From Candidatus Acidulodesulfobacterium ferriphilum (GTDB lineage Bacteria; SZUA-79; Acidulodesulfobacterales; Acidulodesulfobacteraceae): a stretch of DNA of 64,000 nt. This document shows positions 18,707 to 28,814 of the stretch, piece after piece. The stretch spans positions 39,241 through 103,240 of the forward strand of contig SGBD01000005.1 of the NCBI GenBank assembly GCA_004195035.1, read 5' to 3'. Within the stretch, counting starts at the first letter, position 1, and each line of letters starts with the position of its first letter. Under the pieces are notes generated by a model. That model saw nothing but the letters and a program-made list of their open reading frames with translations, did not search any database and was not told the DNA's origin. The translations under genes and the position numbers were made by a program.

Positions 18707-18744
18707 ATCTTAATTTTTATATTTATTATAAACAAATAAGAGCG

Positions 18745-18761
18745 CCTGAATTATATTCAGG
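18745..18761. other. Short perfect hairpin between nrnA and truB
   Basis: CCTGAAT-TAT-ATTCAGG is a 7-bp perfect stem with a 3-nt loop. On the plus strand it is followed by TTTTATTTT, so it would act as a weak terminator for antisense transcription. On the coding (minus) strand no U-run follows. It may instead be an RNA stability or processing element of the operon mRNA. Confidence 0.4.
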
Positions 18762-18774
18762 TTTTATTTTAATT

Positions 18775-19899
18775 TTATAAAACCTCTTCGCAATATTTAT
18801 ATACCTCTTTTTTAATTTCGTTTAAATCGCCGCTGGCTTTGCATCCTGCAGCGAACTTATGTCCGCCGCCCCCAAATCTTTCGGCAACTTTTGCAACATT
18901 TGCATAACTTTTAGACCTGAAATTCAACCTGTATTCGTTAAAGGATACTTCTCTAAAAAATATCGCTATCTCCACGCCTTGAATCGACCTTGGATAATTG
19001 ACAAAATTTTCATATAACCCGTTAACCCTGTATCCATCCGCCTTCTGAAGAATATCGTTAATCATCTTTTTAGTTCCAACCATCGATGCTACTTTACCGT
19101 CTGCGGCAAACTCGAGAGTGCCTAAACTCTTTCCTAACAATATATACATTTCTGCAGGCTTTGTTTCAAAAATTTCGGTAGCTATTTTTGATGGGTTTAT
19201 ATCATACTCATTTAAAACGGAACAGATATAAAAAGATCTTTTATTTGCCGACGAATAATGAAACGAGCCCGTATCCGTCAATATCGATGTATATAACGCT
19301 AATGCAATTTCGCCGTTTATCTTAGACAAAATTTTATTTCTTTCATCCAAATTGCACGGCAGCGGCTCATTTAATTTTCCATTCAGAAAGCTGTCATAAG
19401 GAGAATAAGGGATTTTATTTTCATGAGCGGCATAAGATAAAAAAAGATAAAAAAGAATCTCTCCCGTTGAACTTGCATCTGGTATCACGAGGTTTGAATG
19501 CCCAAAGCGTGTATTAGTAAAATGATGGTCTATATTAATTATTCTATTTATACCCGAAAGATGTTCAAAATTAGCTCCAATACGGGAAAACTCGCCGCAA
19601 TCGACGACGATAAGCAAATCAATAGGCTCTCTTGGAAATTCATTTAAAAATTTCTCCGCCCATGGCAAAAATTTCAAGTTATTTGGAATAGAGTCCTTAT
19701 TGTAAAGAAACACCTCTTTATCTAACGAACGAAGAAACAGGGCTGCGGCAATAACGGAACTTATTGCATCGCCCTCAGGATTTTCATGGGTTGCGATAAG
19801 AATTTTTTTAGATGTCTCTATAACATGAAATATATCATTCGTCGAATTTTTTAGGTCTATTATATCCACATTTGAATATTCTTTTATTTCATGAATCAA
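18775..19899 (-). CDS. nrnA: Bifunctional oligoribonuclease/PAP phosphatase NrnA (DHH/DHHA1)
   Basis: A 374-aa phosphoesterase. Members hydrolyse nanoRNAs and convert pAp to AMP using Mn2+. The DHH motifs are visible: THENPEGDAISS (about 52-63), VVDCGEFSRIG, IDHHFTNTRFG and DTGSFHYSS. The C-terminal DHHA1 glycine motif is RFGGGGHKFAAGCK. At 374 aa it is longer than the usual 310-320 aa, because the N-terminus has about 30 extra residues and the middle has an insert around 160-190. It lies between rbfA and truB, as in many Gram-positive and delta-type genomes. Confidence 0.92.
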   Translation of the reverse strand: MIHEIKEYSNVDIIDLKNSTNDIFHVIETSKKILIATHENPEGDAISSVIAAALFLRSLDKEVFLYNKDSIPNNLKFLPWAEKFLNEFPREPIDLLIVVDCGEFSRIGANFEHLSGINRIINIDHHFTNTRFGHSNLVIPDASSTGEILFYLFLSYAAHENKIPYSPYDSFLNGKLNEPLPCNLDERNKILSKINGEIALALYTSILTDTGSFHYSSANKRSFYICSVLNEYDINPSKIATEIFETKPAEMYILLGKSLGTLEFAADGKVASMVGTKKMINDILQKADGYRVNGLYENFVNYPRSIQGVEIAIFFREVSFNEYRLNFRSKSYANVAKVAERFGGGGHKFAAGCKASGDLNEIKKEVYKYCEEVL

Positions 19900-19930
19900 A
19901 TTTATTCCTCTGCTTTATTTATTATTATAC

Positions 19931-20335
19931 TTAATTTTTAGGTTGCGCATGTTCGTCATTTGTCGAATTATGCTCGTTTATTATTCGGTTAATCTCAAAA
20001 GCCTTTTGCAATCCCCCATAATACTCGAATGTGATCTCGGGAACAACCCTTAAGAGTACTTTAGAAAATACCTCTTTTTTTATAAAATTTTTGGAACTCT
20101 TAAATCCGCCAAGAGCTTTATTTATTTCTTTTTCAGACCCCATAACGCTAAAAAATATTTTACAAAATTTTAAATCTTTTGAGGCTTCGGCGCCTACTAT
20201 CGTAACATTTTTTAATCTGTTGTCATTAACCTTAAATTCAAGCGCCAGAGATACTTCTCTGGCAATGAGTTCGCCAACCCTTTTATTTCTCTCTATCAAA
20301 TTCCTGCTACCCCCGCTCCAACCCTCCCCTAACAT
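19931..20335 (-). CDS. rbfA: 30S ribosome-binding factor RbfA
   Basis: A 134-aa KH-fold factor required for late 30S maturation. Family features are RNKRVGELIAREVS near the N-terminus and the VTIVGAEASKDLKFCKIFFSV strand-helix. The C-terminus is the usual charged tail. The first 12 residues (MLGEGWSGGSRN) are not family-like and are encoded by the repeat at the infB-rbfA junction. The ancestral start may be the TTG at 20299, just before IERNKRVGEL, or may have been replaced by the repeat-borne ATG. No good ribosome-binding site is obvious for either. Confidence 0.9.
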   Translation of the reverse strand: MLGEGWSGGSRNLIERNKRVGELIAREVSLALEFKVNDNRLKNVTIVGAEASKDLKFCKIFFSVMGSEKEINKALGGFKSSKNFIKKEVFSKVLLRVVPEITFEYYGGLQKAFEINRIINEHNSTNDEHAQPKN

Positions 20336-20402
20336 TACAGTAAAGGGGGGATGATTTATGCCCTGACTCCCCCATTGTAGAGGGAGAGGATAATTTATGC
20401 CT
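20308..20402. repeat. Two diverged tandem copies of a ~40-bp hairpin unit at the infB-rbfA junction
   Basis: The plus strand shows two units. Each has a CTCCCC arm, a short loop and a G-rich arm, and each ends in nearly the same 15-mer: GGATGATTTATGCCC at 20349-20363 and GGATAATTTATGCCT at 20388-20402 (2 mismatches). The second unit contains the infB stop codon, and the first supplies the ATG and first codons assigned to rbfA. The G/C-rich block contrasts sharply with the AT-rich surroundings. Confidence 0.65.
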
Positions 20403-22815
20403 CATTAGAAGAAGACTCAAGAGTTTGTTTGATATATTCAATCTCGTAAGCTTCTATTATGTCTCCGGCCTTAATATCGTTAAAATTTTCGAGAAGTATC
20501 CCACATTCAAAATTTACCTGAACCTCCTTAACATCCTCTTTGAACCTTTTAAGCGAATTTATGTGACCTGTGTAGATTACCACATTATCCCTTAAAAGTC
20601 TGGCGTTAGAAGACCTTTTAATAGTCCCGCTCAATATGAAAGAACCCGCAACCGTCCCCACCTTAGGAACGCTAAATACATCTCTTACCTCAGCCTTACC
20701 TGTTATCTTCTCTTTTTCGACGGGAGCAAGAAGTCCTTCCATGGCATCTTTAATATCTTTGACGGCGTCATAAATAATATTGTAGTATCGTATCTCTATA
20801 CCCTCATTTTCGCTTAAAATTAATGCTTTTGGCTCGGGGCGAACATTAAACGCTATTATTATAGAGTTTGTCGCTTTTGCAAGCATAACATCGCTTTCGG
20901 TGATTGCCGATGCGCCGCTATGGATAACATTGACTTTAACTTTAAGAGTCGAAAGTTTATTAAAAGATTGAATTAATGCCTCCATCGAACCGGAAACATC
21001 CGTTTTTACAATCAGTCTTAATTCTTTGATTCCCCCTGATTTTATCTTTAAATATAGTCCCTCCAGTGTCGTTTTGGCAGTGGAACTTAATTCAACCTCT
21101 CTATACTTTAACTGTCTTTCTAAACTAATCCTCTTAGCCTCTTTTTCATCCTTTAATGCGATAAAATTGTCGCCGGGAGAGGGAACCCCCTCAAGACCGA
21201 ACAGCTCGATAGGTGTTGACGGCCCCGCTTTTTCAATCTTAGCCCCTTTGTAATCCGCCATAGCTCTAACCTTAACATAATATAAACCGCATACGGCGCT
21301 ATCATTTACATGTAAAGTCCCGCTCTGTATCAAAACGGTAGCAACCGGCCCCCTTCCTTTGTCGAGCTTTGCCTCGATTACCGTTCCTCTTGCCAGTTTA
21401 TCGGGATTTGCCTTTAATTCTAAAATTTCGGACTGAAGTATTATGAGTTCGAGAAGTTCCTTTAATCCCTGTCCTGTTTTGGCAGAAACATTAGCATAAA
21501 GAGTGGTTCCGCCCAGGTCTTCCGAAACAAGGCCAAATTCCATCAGGCTATTTTTTATTTTAGCGGGATTTGCACCGGGCTTGTCTATTTTATTAATTGC
21601 AACGATTATCGGAACATTTGCCGCCTTTGCATGATTAATCGCTTCCACGGTTTGGGGCATAACGCCGTCATCGGCGGCGACGACAAGAACAACTATGTCG
21701 GTGATGCTTGCCCCTCTTGCCCTCATCTCCGTAAAGGCTTCGTGACCGGGGGTATCTAAAAATGTTACCATAGAGTCATCTACTTTAACGCTATAAGCGC
21801 CTATATGCTGGGTTATCCCTCCCGCTTCGTTCGATGTCACATTTGTTTTTCTAATAGCATCGAGCAAAGAGGTTTTGCCGTGGTCGACATGCCCCATAAC
21901 GGTAACAACGGGAGCTCTATGTATAAGGGATTCAGGGGAATCGGGCGACTCTTCCAGCGCAAAGGCCTCATTGAAGCTGACATTTTCCACAGTATAGCCG
22001 TATTCCGTGGCAATAAGCGATGCCGCATCGATATCTATTGCTTGATTTATAGTGGTTATAATACCGACATCCATTAATTTTCTAATAACCTCCGATGCCT
22101 TAACGCCCATAGCCTGCGATAAATCGTTAACGGTTATGCCGCTATTTATCTTGATCACCTTTTTGGAAGCTCTTTTTTCGGGTATAACCTGCTGTAATTG
22201 CGAAATCTGTTGAACCCCTCTATTCGACTTAAACCTTTTTTTATGCCTTCTATGGGCAAAATATTCGCTCTCTTCGGATGTATCTACGAATTTTTCGTTT
22301 TTATTAAACTTTATAGGAGATACTTTCTTAAATTCGTCTTTTTTTCCTATCTTTTTTGGGGATGCCTGGCTTTCAGGACCTTCTTCGCTTATGTGTTTTA
22401 CCTTATCTATATCTAAAGTCTTTACCACGCTTAATACATCGCCTGCGCCGGCTATGTGCCTTTTGGGTTCTTTTTTTTCGTTACCCTTTTTAAACGCGGC
22501 AATATTATCTTTGGCAGGCTTTTGTTTTTTTAAATCCTGCTTCGAAACTGTATTTTGACGGGCAGCGGCCTCAACTGCCGGTTCCTTGACAGCCTCAGGT
22601 TTAACGGCTTTTTCTATTTGCAACGCGGCTTTAGATATTTCCTGCGAAACCTTTTTAGCGGAACCTTCGGTTTCAGCGGAAATTGCCGGTGTGGCGGGAG
22701 AAACTGCAATTTCAGCTTCCTCTACCTTGCTTGCCCTTCTCCTGATTACGCCTTTTGATACTCTTCTTTCTTCCATTTTCTTTTCTTCCGTCCTTGCGGA
22801 ATTATTCATATCCAC
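20395..22815 (-). CDS. infB: Translation initiation factor IF-2
   Basis: An 806-aa GTPase that places initiator tRNA on the 30S subunit. A low-complexity Ala/Lys/Glu-rich N-terminal third (about 1-215) leads into an IF2N segment ([27 protein letters not shown]). The G domain follows, with GHVDHGKT (about 307-314), DTPGHEAF and NKIDKPGAN. Domains II-IV end [11 protein letters not shown]. It lies 7 nt after nusA and 59 nt before rbfA. Its stop codon lies inside the junction repeat, so the final codons may be repeat-derived. Confidence 0.97.
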   Translation of the reverse strand: MDMNNSARTEEKKMEERRVSKGVIRRRASKVEEAEIAVSPATPAISAETEGSAKKVSQEISKAALQIEKAVKPEAVKEPAVEAAARQNTVSKQDLKKQKPAKDNIAAFKKGNEKKEPKRHIAGAGDVLSVVKTLDIDKVKHISEEGPESQASPKKIGKKDEFKKVSPIKFNKNEKFVDTSEESEYFAHRRHKKRFKSNRGVQQISQLQQVIPEKRASKKVIKINSGITVNDLSQAMGVKASEVIRKLMDVGIITTINQAIDIDAASLIATEYGYTVENVSFNEAFALEESPDSPESLIHRAPVVTVMGHVDHGKTSLLDAIRKTNVTSNEAGGITQHIGAYSVKVDDSMVTFLDTPGHEAFTEMRARGASITDIVVLVVAADDGVMPQTVEAINHAKAANVPIIVAINKIDKPGANPAKIKNSLMEFGLVSEDLGGTTLYANVSAKTGQGLKELLELIILQSEILELKANPDKLARGTVIEAKLDKGRGPVATVLIQSGTLHVNDSAVCGLYYVKVRAMADYKGAKIEKAGPSTPIELFGLEGVPSPGDNFIALKDEKEAKRISLERQLKYREVELSSTAKTTLEGLYLKIKSGGIKELRLIVKTDVSGSMEALIQSFNKLSTLKVKVNVIHSGASAITESDVMLAKATNSIIIAFNVRPEPKALILSENEGIEIRYYNIIYDAVKDIKDAMEGLLAPVEKEKITGKAEVRDVFSVPKVGTVAGSFILSGTIKRSSNARLLRDNVVIYTGHINSLKRFKEDVKEVQVNFECGILLENFNDIKAGDIIEAYEIEYIKQTLESSSNEA

Positions 22816-22822
22816 AATATTT

Positions 22823-24118
22823 TTAATTAATTTCTTTATCTATCTTTTCTTTAAGCTCCATATCCGATTTTATTCTGGCAAGAAACTCACCTGCAGAATT
22901 TATAATTTTTTCAGCCTTCTTTGCATCTACCGAAATATCCTTGACCAATTCGGAAACAGAGGCATTTGCTATATCTTCGACAGAACTATAGCCGCTCTGA
23001 TATAAGAGTTTTGCTATAATATCGCCAATCCCCGGTATATCCATAAGAGCCTTATATGCCGACTGGTCCTTTTTGCCTGCTTTCGATTCGCTGTTAATAT
23101 CTATCTTGTAATCGGTTATTTTTGTTGCAAGCCTGACATTTTGCCCCTGCTTACCAATTGCGAGAGCAAGCTGATCATCGGGAACTATAACCGTAATTGT
23201 TTTTGTATCCTCGTTAACGGCAACCTTGGAAACCTCGGCAGGGCTTAAAGCATTTACGACCAATTTTGCGGGATTATCGGAATAAGGAATAATGTCAATC
23301 TTTTCTCCCCTTAATTCGTTGATTATGCTCTGTATTCTAAACCCCTTTACGCCGACGCATGCGCCGACAGGATCTATATCTTTATCAGTCGTATAAACCG
23401 CAATTTTAGACCTGAACCCAGGAGCTCTCGCTACTCTGACAATTTTAACGGCGCCGTCGTAAATCTCCGGTACCTCCAATTCAAAAAGCTTGATTAAAAA
23501 TTCATCGGAGGCGCGGGAAAGAATAAGTTTTGGTCCCCCTTTTTCCATTTTAATATTAGATAATACTGCCCTTATTCTATCGTTCGGCTTATATGTTTCG
23601 CTGTATATTTGCTCTTGTTTGGGTAAAATCGCCTCCGTTTTTCCCAAATCGACTATTATCATCGATTTTTCAACCTTTCTAACAAGGCCGCTTACAATTT
23701 CGCCCTTTCGTTCATTAAACTCGTCAAAAATATTTTTATGTTCTATCTCTTTTATTTTTTGAAAGATAACCTGCTTTGCAACCTGCGCTTCTATCCTGCC
23801 GTAAATATTTTTTTCTACTTTAAGCCCGAGGCTGTCTCCAACAATGGCATCGGGGTCATTTTTAACCGCATCTTTAACAGAAATTTCTGTTCTGGGGTTT
23901 TTAACCTCATCTACCACCTGTTTAAACATAAACACCTCTATTTCTCCCGTTTCTTCGGTATAATGCGCCTCCAGATCATATCCTATGCCTAGATTTTTCC
24001 TGGCAATAGCAAGTATTGCTTGCTCTAAAGCCTCGATAACTAAAGAGCGGTCGATATTTTTATCTTTAGAGACCTGATCTATTACCGAACTAAGGTCATT
24101 TATGATAAGTTGAGACAC
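22823..24118 (-). CDS. nusA: Transcription termination/antitermination protein NusA
   Basis: A 431-aa RNA polymerase-associated factor controlling pausing, termination and antitermination. Domains in order are the N-terminal polymerase-binding region (1-about 125), S1 ([21 protein letters not shown]), and two KH domains ([17 protein letters not shown] and [14 protein letters not shown]). A short helix-hairpin-helix tail ([19 protein letters not shown], about 360) closes the protein. It lacks the duplicated acidic repeats of gamma-proteobacterial NusA. It is followed by infB after 7 nt. Confidence 0.96.
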   Translation of the reverse strand: MSQLIINDLSSVIDQVSKDKNIDRSLVIEALEQAILAIARKNLGIGYDLEAHYTEETGEIEVFMFKQVVDEVKNPRTEISVKDAVKNDPDAIVGDSLGLKVEKNIYGRIEAQVAKQVIFQKIKEIEHKNIFDEFNERKGEIVSGLVRKVEKSMIIVDLGKTEAILPKQEQIYSETYKPNDRIRAVLSNIKMEKGGPKLILSRASDEFLIKLFELEVPEIYDGAVKIVRVARAPGFRSKIAVYTTDKDIDPVGACVGVKGFRIQSIINELRGEKIDIIPYSDNPAKLVVNALSPAEVSKVAVNEDTKTITVIVPDDQLALAIGKQGQNVRLATKITDYKIDINSESKAGKKDQSAYKALMDIPGIGDIIAKLLYQSGYSSVEDIANASVSELVKDISVDAKKAEKIINSAGEFLARIKSDMELKEKIDKEIN

Positions 24119-24158
24119 CTCTGAACTCCTTAAATATTAAATAATTAATTTATATATT

Positions 24159-24644
24159 TTATACGATTAGTAAATTTCCCTTTTTAATTTGAATAAAGGG
24201 AATAATTTGTGTTTTATTTTCGATTTCGTCAAATATTTTTATGGAAGGGTTTGCATAAGGTTCGCTATTTTCCACATCGATTATCTTTCCGATTAAATTT
24301 ACCCTTCCGTCAATTTTTTTTCGCAGGGATATTTTTACCCTTTTCCCCTTATATTTTTCATAATCGCTAAACTTTATAATAATCCTGTTGATACCCGGAG
24401 ATGAAACCTCAAGGGTGTATTTAAATTTTATCAAATCTTTGATATCCAGTATCATACTTAATTCTTTTGAGATATCGGACAACTGGGATATATTAACCCC
24501 TCCTTCGGCATCGACATAAACCCTCAAAATTACCCCGCTATCCCTTCTTGCCGGGACAAACACAACGCCGACAAGATAACATCCGTAATAAATAACAATA
24601 TCTTCTATCAGTTTTTCTATATTTTTTATCAAATTATCGTGCAT
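24159..24644 (-). CDS. rimP: Ribosome maturation factor RimP
   Basis: A 161-aa factor for 30S assembly, first gene of rimP-nusA-infB. Recognisable features are LVGVVFVPARRDSGVILRVYVDAEGGV (N-terminal half), DISKELSMILD and LEVSSPGINRI, matching the family YVEVSSPGLDR-type motif. The C-terminal half is an SH3-like barrel. I chose the ATG at 24644 because upstream in-frame sequence encodes a hydrophobic stretch unlike any RimP and overlaps a terminator-like hairpin. That hairpin ends only about 6 nt before the ATG, so no ribosome-binding site is present. Confidence 0.88.
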   Translation of the reverse strand: MHDNLIKNIEKLIEDIVIYYGCYLVGVVFVPARRDSGVILRVYVDAEGGVNISQLSDISKELSMILDIKDLIKFKYTLEVSSPGINRIIIKFSDYEKYKGKRVKISLRKKIDGRVNLIGKIIDVENSEPYANPSIKIFDEIENKTQIIPFIQIKKGNLLIV

Positions 24645-24674
24645 AAAACAAAAAAAGCGGGCAAAACCCACTTT
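24645..24674 (-). terminator. Terminator/attenuator hairpin directly upstream of rimP
   Basis: On the minus strand AAAGTGGG-TTTTG-CCCGCTTT forms an 8-bp stem with one G-U pair, followed by a run of T up to the rimP ATG. It lies about 95 nt after the truA stop. It may terminate the pilus-truA transcript, or act as an attenuator in the rimP leader. Rho-independent hairpins in rimP leaders are known from enterobacteria. Confidence 0.65.
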
Positions 24675-24766
24675 TATATAAAAAATCAGTAAAATATAAA
24701 AATAAGACAAATTACAAAATTTGTATATACTTATCTAATAAATTATAAATAAAATTTAATAAAATA

Positions 24767-25543
24767 TCAACAATAATTTTTATGCCTGTATTTTACCGAA
24801 TATAAAAAAAGCCCGCAAGGCGGGGCATTAAGCACCTTCCCCGCCAAGCTTTTTCCATTCAGCATGTCTGCTATATATCCAATATTTGCCTTGCCGCTGC
24901 CGCAGGCAATTATAGCGCCGACAATTCTTCTCACCATATGCCTCAAAAAACCTTCCCCCTCGACAAATATATCGAAACCGTAATTTTTTTGGCATATTCT
25001 TATATCGTTGACTACCCTGTAATAATTAATTAAATGCTTTTCTTTTCCCCTTTTGGTAAAATTAATAAAGTTGTTTCTGCCTGTAAAAATTTTTGCGGCT
25101 TCCTTCATAAGTTCCAAATTTAATTTTTCTTTAATGAACCATGAATATCCGGATAATAAAGAACTCTTAAACCCTGAATTTATTTTATACAAGTATGTCT
25201 TGGAAACGGTGTCGATGGTCGAATGAAAAGAATCATGAACTATCTCTATATTTTTTACGGATATGTCGGGCGGAAGAATGCCGTTTAGGGATGCCTTTAA
25301 CTTAACTATATCATAATAAAAGGGGAGTTTAAAATTGGCAACCTGGTTCAGAGCATGAACGCCCGCATCGGTTCTTCCCGAAACAAACAATTTCGGCTCA
25401 AATTTTGTTACGATACCGATAGCCTCTAAGAGTTCGCTTTCAATAGTTTTAACCTTCCCCGATTTCTTGGGATTATTTTGGCTCTGCCAGCCGTTGTAAT
25501 TTAAACCGTTATATTCGGCAACAATTAAGTAGTTCACGGTCAA
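24767..25543 (-). CDS. truA: tRNA pseudouridine(38-40) synthase TruA
   Basis: A 258-aa enzyme modifying the anticodon stem-loop of tRNAs. The catalytic Asp lies in VSGRTDAGVHALNQVANF (about 55-71). The N-terminal YNGLNYNGWQSQ and the C-terminal GEGFLRHMVRRIVGAI motifs are present. It overlaps pilR by 4 nt and so is co-transcribed with the pilus genes. A terminator-like hairpin separates it from rimP. Confidence 0.95.
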   Translation of the reverse strand: MTVNYLIVAEYNGLNYNGWQSQNNPKKSGKVKTIESELLEAIGIVTKFEPKLFVSGRTDAGVHALNQVANFKLPFYYDIVKLKASLNGILPPDISVKNIEIVHDSFHSTIDTVSKTYLYKINSGFKSSLLSGYSWFIKEKLNLELMKEAAKIFTGRNNFINFTKRGKEKHLINYYRVVNDIRICQKNYGFDIFVEGEGFLRHMVRRIVGAIIACGSGKANIGYIADMLNGKSLAGKVLNAPPCGLFLYSVKYRHKNYC

Positions 25544-27006
25544 CCCATTTTTGATAATATATACCTTAAAGACCTTAAAGACAAACCAAGACTCTTTGCT
25601 GCATCCAGTCTGGAATTATCCTCTTTTATCCTGTTTTTTACGATAATTTTTTCGATATTTTTAATGAAATCAGGCAGCGATAACTTTTTTTCATGGTTAA
25701 GACGGTCAAATATTTCGATTATTTTCGCAAAGTATTCACCTTCAAAATCGTTATTTATTTTTTTATTATTATCCTTTTTAAAAATATAATCGGGAAGGCA
25801 ATTTTCGCCTATCTCCATAGGCGAACCGGTTTTATCGCCGCCTTCACAGTAAATGCATGCCCTTTCGGTAATATTTTCAAGTTCCCTTACATTGCCGGGG
25901 TAATCGTAATCCATCAGTAATGATACCGCTTCCGGTGATATAGAATTTATCGATTTTGAAAACCTCTTTATAAAATATGACGCTAAAATAGGGATATCCT
26001 CTTTGTGCTCCCTTAACGGAGGCATTTTTATGTTTACACGGTTTAACCTGAAATATAAATCATCCCTAAATTTACCGGAAGAAACCAAAACATTCAAGTC
26101 TTTATTTGTAGCGGCAATTATCTTTGTAGCCATAAATTCTTCTTTGTTTGACCCTAATTTCCTGTATGACTTCTCCTGTAAAACCCTTAATAACTTTATC
26201 TGCAGCGGCAACGACAAATCCCCTATCTCGTCAAGAAAAATAATCCCGTTGCCGGCATATTGTATCAGTCCTGGTTTATTTGTTTCCGCACCGGTAAAAG
26301 CGCCCTTAACATAACCGAATAATTCGCTTTCGACAAGATTTTCAGGAATAGCGGCTAAATTTACGGGGACGAACGGGACATCTTTTGGGGTTCCATTATC
26401 TTTAGAATAAATCTCATGAATCAGCCTTGCGGCTAATTCTTTTCCTGTGCCAGATTCCCCTGTGATAAGAATAGTATTAAAATTTAAAGAAACGCGGGCT
26501 ATCTCGTTTAAAAGATTTTTTATAATTTTAGATTCTCCTTTTATCCCGCCCCTTATCGTTTCAGCACTTTTGATGGCGTTCAATTCTTCAAAAGCCTTAA
26601 AATAATCCAGCGCCCTTTTAACGATAATTTTAAATTCTTCATTATCGAAAGGCTTGGTTATGTAATCGAAAACCCCTTGTTTAATAGCTTCTACTCCTGT
26701 TTTGACATCTGAATAGGCGGTCATCAATATTATCGGCAGCAGCTTAGAGCTTAAATCCTGCCTTGCTTTTTTAAAGAATTCAATAAAATCTAATCCTGAT
26801 ATTCCGGGCATTCTCACATCGGAAACGATAAGATTAAAATCTTCTTCCTCCAAAAATTTTATAGCAAGGTTCACGCTTTCGGCGGCGGCAACATCATAGC
26901 CTTCAAAAGTAAGCATCATCTTTAAAGAATCCAGTATCGATTTTTCATCGTCTATGAGTAATATTCTTTTCTTTGAGCCGCTTGCGGCTATAAACCGTTC
27001 GTTCAT
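25540..27006 (-). CDS. pilR: Sigma-54-dependent response regulator, PilR-like
   Basis: A 488-aa NtrC-class activator. The receiver domain (about 13-130) has a paired acidic DDE and the phospho-Asp in NLIVSDVRMPG. The AAA+ domain carries Walker A GESGTGKE, an intact sigma-54 loop GAFTGA, Walker B-like GIIFLDEIGDL and NVRELENI. The C-terminal Fis-type helix-turn-helix includes AAKSLGLSLRSLRYIL. It lies 21 nt after a membrane kinase and within a pilB-pilT-pilC-kinase-regulator run, which supports PilR. Its usual target, a pilin gene with a -24/-12 promoter, is not in this window. Confidence 0.9.
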   Translation of the reverse strand: MNERFIAASGSKKRILLIDDEKSILDSLKMMLTFEGYDVAAAESVNLAIKFLEEEDFNLIVSDVRMPGISGLDFIEFFKKARQDLSSKLLPIILMTAYSDVKTGVEAIKQGVFDYITKPFDNEEFKIIVKRALDYFKAFEELNAIKSAETIRGGIKGESKIIKNLLNEIARVSLNFNTILITGESGTGKELAARLIHEIYSKDNGTPKDVPFVPVNLAAIPENLVESELFGYVKGAFTGAETNKPGLIQYAGNGIIFLDEIGDLSLPLQIKLLRVLQEKSYRKLGSNKEEFMATKIIAATNKDLNVLVSSGKFRDDLYFRLNRVNIKMPPLREHKEDIPILASYFIKRFSKSINSISPEAVSLLMDYDYPGNVRELENITERACIYCEGGDKTGSPMEIGENCLPDYIFKKDNNKKINNDFEGEYFAKIIEIFDRLNHEKKLSLPDFIKNIEKIIVKNRIKEDNSRLDAAKSLGLSLRSLRYILSKMG

Positions 27007-27027
27007 ATTTAAAAATTTGAATACGAG

Positions 27028-28782
27028 TTAAACAGGTATCGTTATTTTTATTAATGTTCCTTTATTAATCTTGCTCAGAACTTTTATTTCGCCGTTAAGA
27101 TTTTCAAGTATAGAGTAAACAATGGATAGGCCAAGGCCGTATCCGTCTTCTTTAGTGGTAAAAAGCGGCTTAAATATATTTTTTAGCGTAAAGTCGTCCA
27201 TCCCCTCTCCGTTATCTGACAAACATACCAAAAGTTGTTTTCTTCCATCCCTATTTTCTATTATTTTAGAACCGAATCTTATAATGCCTGCCCCATTTTT
27301 AATTTCCTTTTTTTGCACGGACTGTACGGCGTTCTGGAAAATATTGGCAAATATCTGATGAATCCTGTATTTTTCGGAAAAGACGACTATGTCAGGGTTA
27401 ATCCTATTGTATATACTTATTCTCATTTTATCGCCTGCGTTATTTTTTGATGAATCATAAAACCTGGATATTAAATCATTAACCATTGCAAAAAGATTAA
27501 AATTCTCATAATTGCCTTTATTGCATCCAATATTTTTTGATTTTATTTTCGCAAAACCTAAAAAGTCATTTACTAAGTTATTGAGTCTTAGCGATTCCGT
27601 CTTTATAATGCTTATTAATTTTTTATAATCACCGCCATTATAATCCAAAGTTTGCGAATTTAAAATATCTACCGATGTATTTATGGCAAAAAGAGGGTTT
27701 CTTACCTCGTGGGCGAGCCACCCAGCAAACTTGCCTGCGGTCATTAAACCCTCGTTTATTTTTGATTCCATTTCCACCTGCTTCATAAAGGTAATATCCC
27801 TGAATAACAGCATAAATTTTCCCGGAAAATTTTTATAATTAGCAAACTCCGTATGGGCAAACCCTAAAATCTTACCTTGATGCCTTACCTCAAATCTTTT
27901 TAGTTCATTGTGTTTATTTGCATACCCTGTATCATATCTTTCATTGTCCCCATTTAAAACGATGAGCGGAAAGTTATCTAAAATATCCCTTATATCGAGA
28001 TTAAAATTAAATAAAACACCGGCCTTATTTAAAAATGCCTGATTAAAATTATCTAAATTTAAAATCTGGACGGCCGCCTTATTTATGAAAACTATCGCAT
28101 AATTGTTATCGAGAACAATGACCCCCTGGGAGAAACCATTTATTAATTCCCTGTTAAAATTTTGGGAATTTTTTATAAATTCATCTCTTTCCACTATCTT
28201 TTTGCTTAAAATTCTCATCCCCCCGGAAAAGTGATGTAAAAGCGAACCGAATATCAGAACCCCTAATATATTAATGCTCGTCAGAAATAGCAGTTTATCA
28301 GGATTGGCCGTAAAGAAAAAGTGGTATCTAAAATTAAAATAGTATTGAAGGTCTGCCAGAAGCCCGATGGCAATCGAAGAAGCGATAGAAAATACTAATG
28401 CGCCAAGCCTTAAAAAAATAAATCCGCCGATTAAGATTAATAAATAATATAAAAAAATTAATTTACTGTTTAATCCCCCGTTAAATAATACTATTATGGA
28501 TATAATAGTAAAATCGATAAAAAGTTGAATAAAACCAAAATATTTTAAAAATTGAAAGTTTTCTCTTTTTTTTAGATATTGCAATATTCCGAAATAAAGG
28601 AATGACAAGCAAATTAAGGTAATTACTAAAAAATATACAATATTTTTATAACTGTAAAGATTATTAAAGCGGGTTAAAATATACGCGAGTATTATAACGG
28701 AAGAGGCAAGCGGCCTAAAGATTATTATAAATTTAAGTTTTTCATAAATTTTTTCGTAATCGTCTAAAATTGAACCTGCCAT
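27028..28782 (-). CDS. pilS: Membrane sensor histidine kinase, PilS-like
   Basis: A 584-aa kinase. About six hydrophobic segments lie in residues 20-190, followed by a PAS-like domain (about 205-325), the phospho-acceptor box AHEVRNPLFAINTSVDIL (about 355-372) and an HATPase_c domain. Its N and G boxes include NIFQNAVQSV, DNGEGMDDFT and GYGLGLSIV. It lies between pilC and pilR, exactly where PilS sits in delta-type genomes. In known systems PilS senses pilin levels in the membrane and controls PilR. Confidence 0.88.
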   Translation of the reverse strand: MAGSILDDYEKIYEKLKFIIIFRPLASSVIILAYILTRFNNLYSYKNIVYFLVITLICLSFLYFGILQYLKKRENFQFLKYFGFIQLFIDFTIISIIVLFNGGLNSKLIFLYYLLILIGGFIFLRLGALVFSIASSIAIGLLADLQYYFNFRYHFFFTANPDKLLFLTSINILGVLIFGSLLHHFSGGMRILSKKIVERDEFIKNSQNFNRELINGFSQGVIVLDNNYAIVFINKAAVQILNLDNFNQAFLNKAGVLFNFNLDIRDILDNFPLIVLNGDNERYDTGYANKHNELKRFEVRHQGKILGFAHTEFANYKNFPGKFMLLFRDITFMKQVEMESKINEGLMTAGKFAGWLAHEVRNPLFAINTSVDILNSQTLDYNGGDYKKLISIIKTESLRLNNLVNDFLGFAKIKSKNIGCNKGNYENFNLFAMVNDLISRFYDSSKNNAGDKMRISIYNRINPDIVVFSEKYRIHQIFANIFQNAVQSVQKKEIKNGAGIIRFGSKIIENRDGRKQLLVCLSDNGEGMDDFTLKNIFKPLFTTKEDGYGLGLSIVYSILENLNGEIKVLSKINKGTLIKITIPV

Positions 28783-28814
28783 ATAAAGCTAACCGTATGC
28801 GGGTTAATTATTTG

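Noticed and set aside
24645-24710. Hydrophobic N-terminal extension of RimP
   Set aside because: RimP is cytoplasmic and never has this segment; the DNA there forms a terminator-like hairpin.
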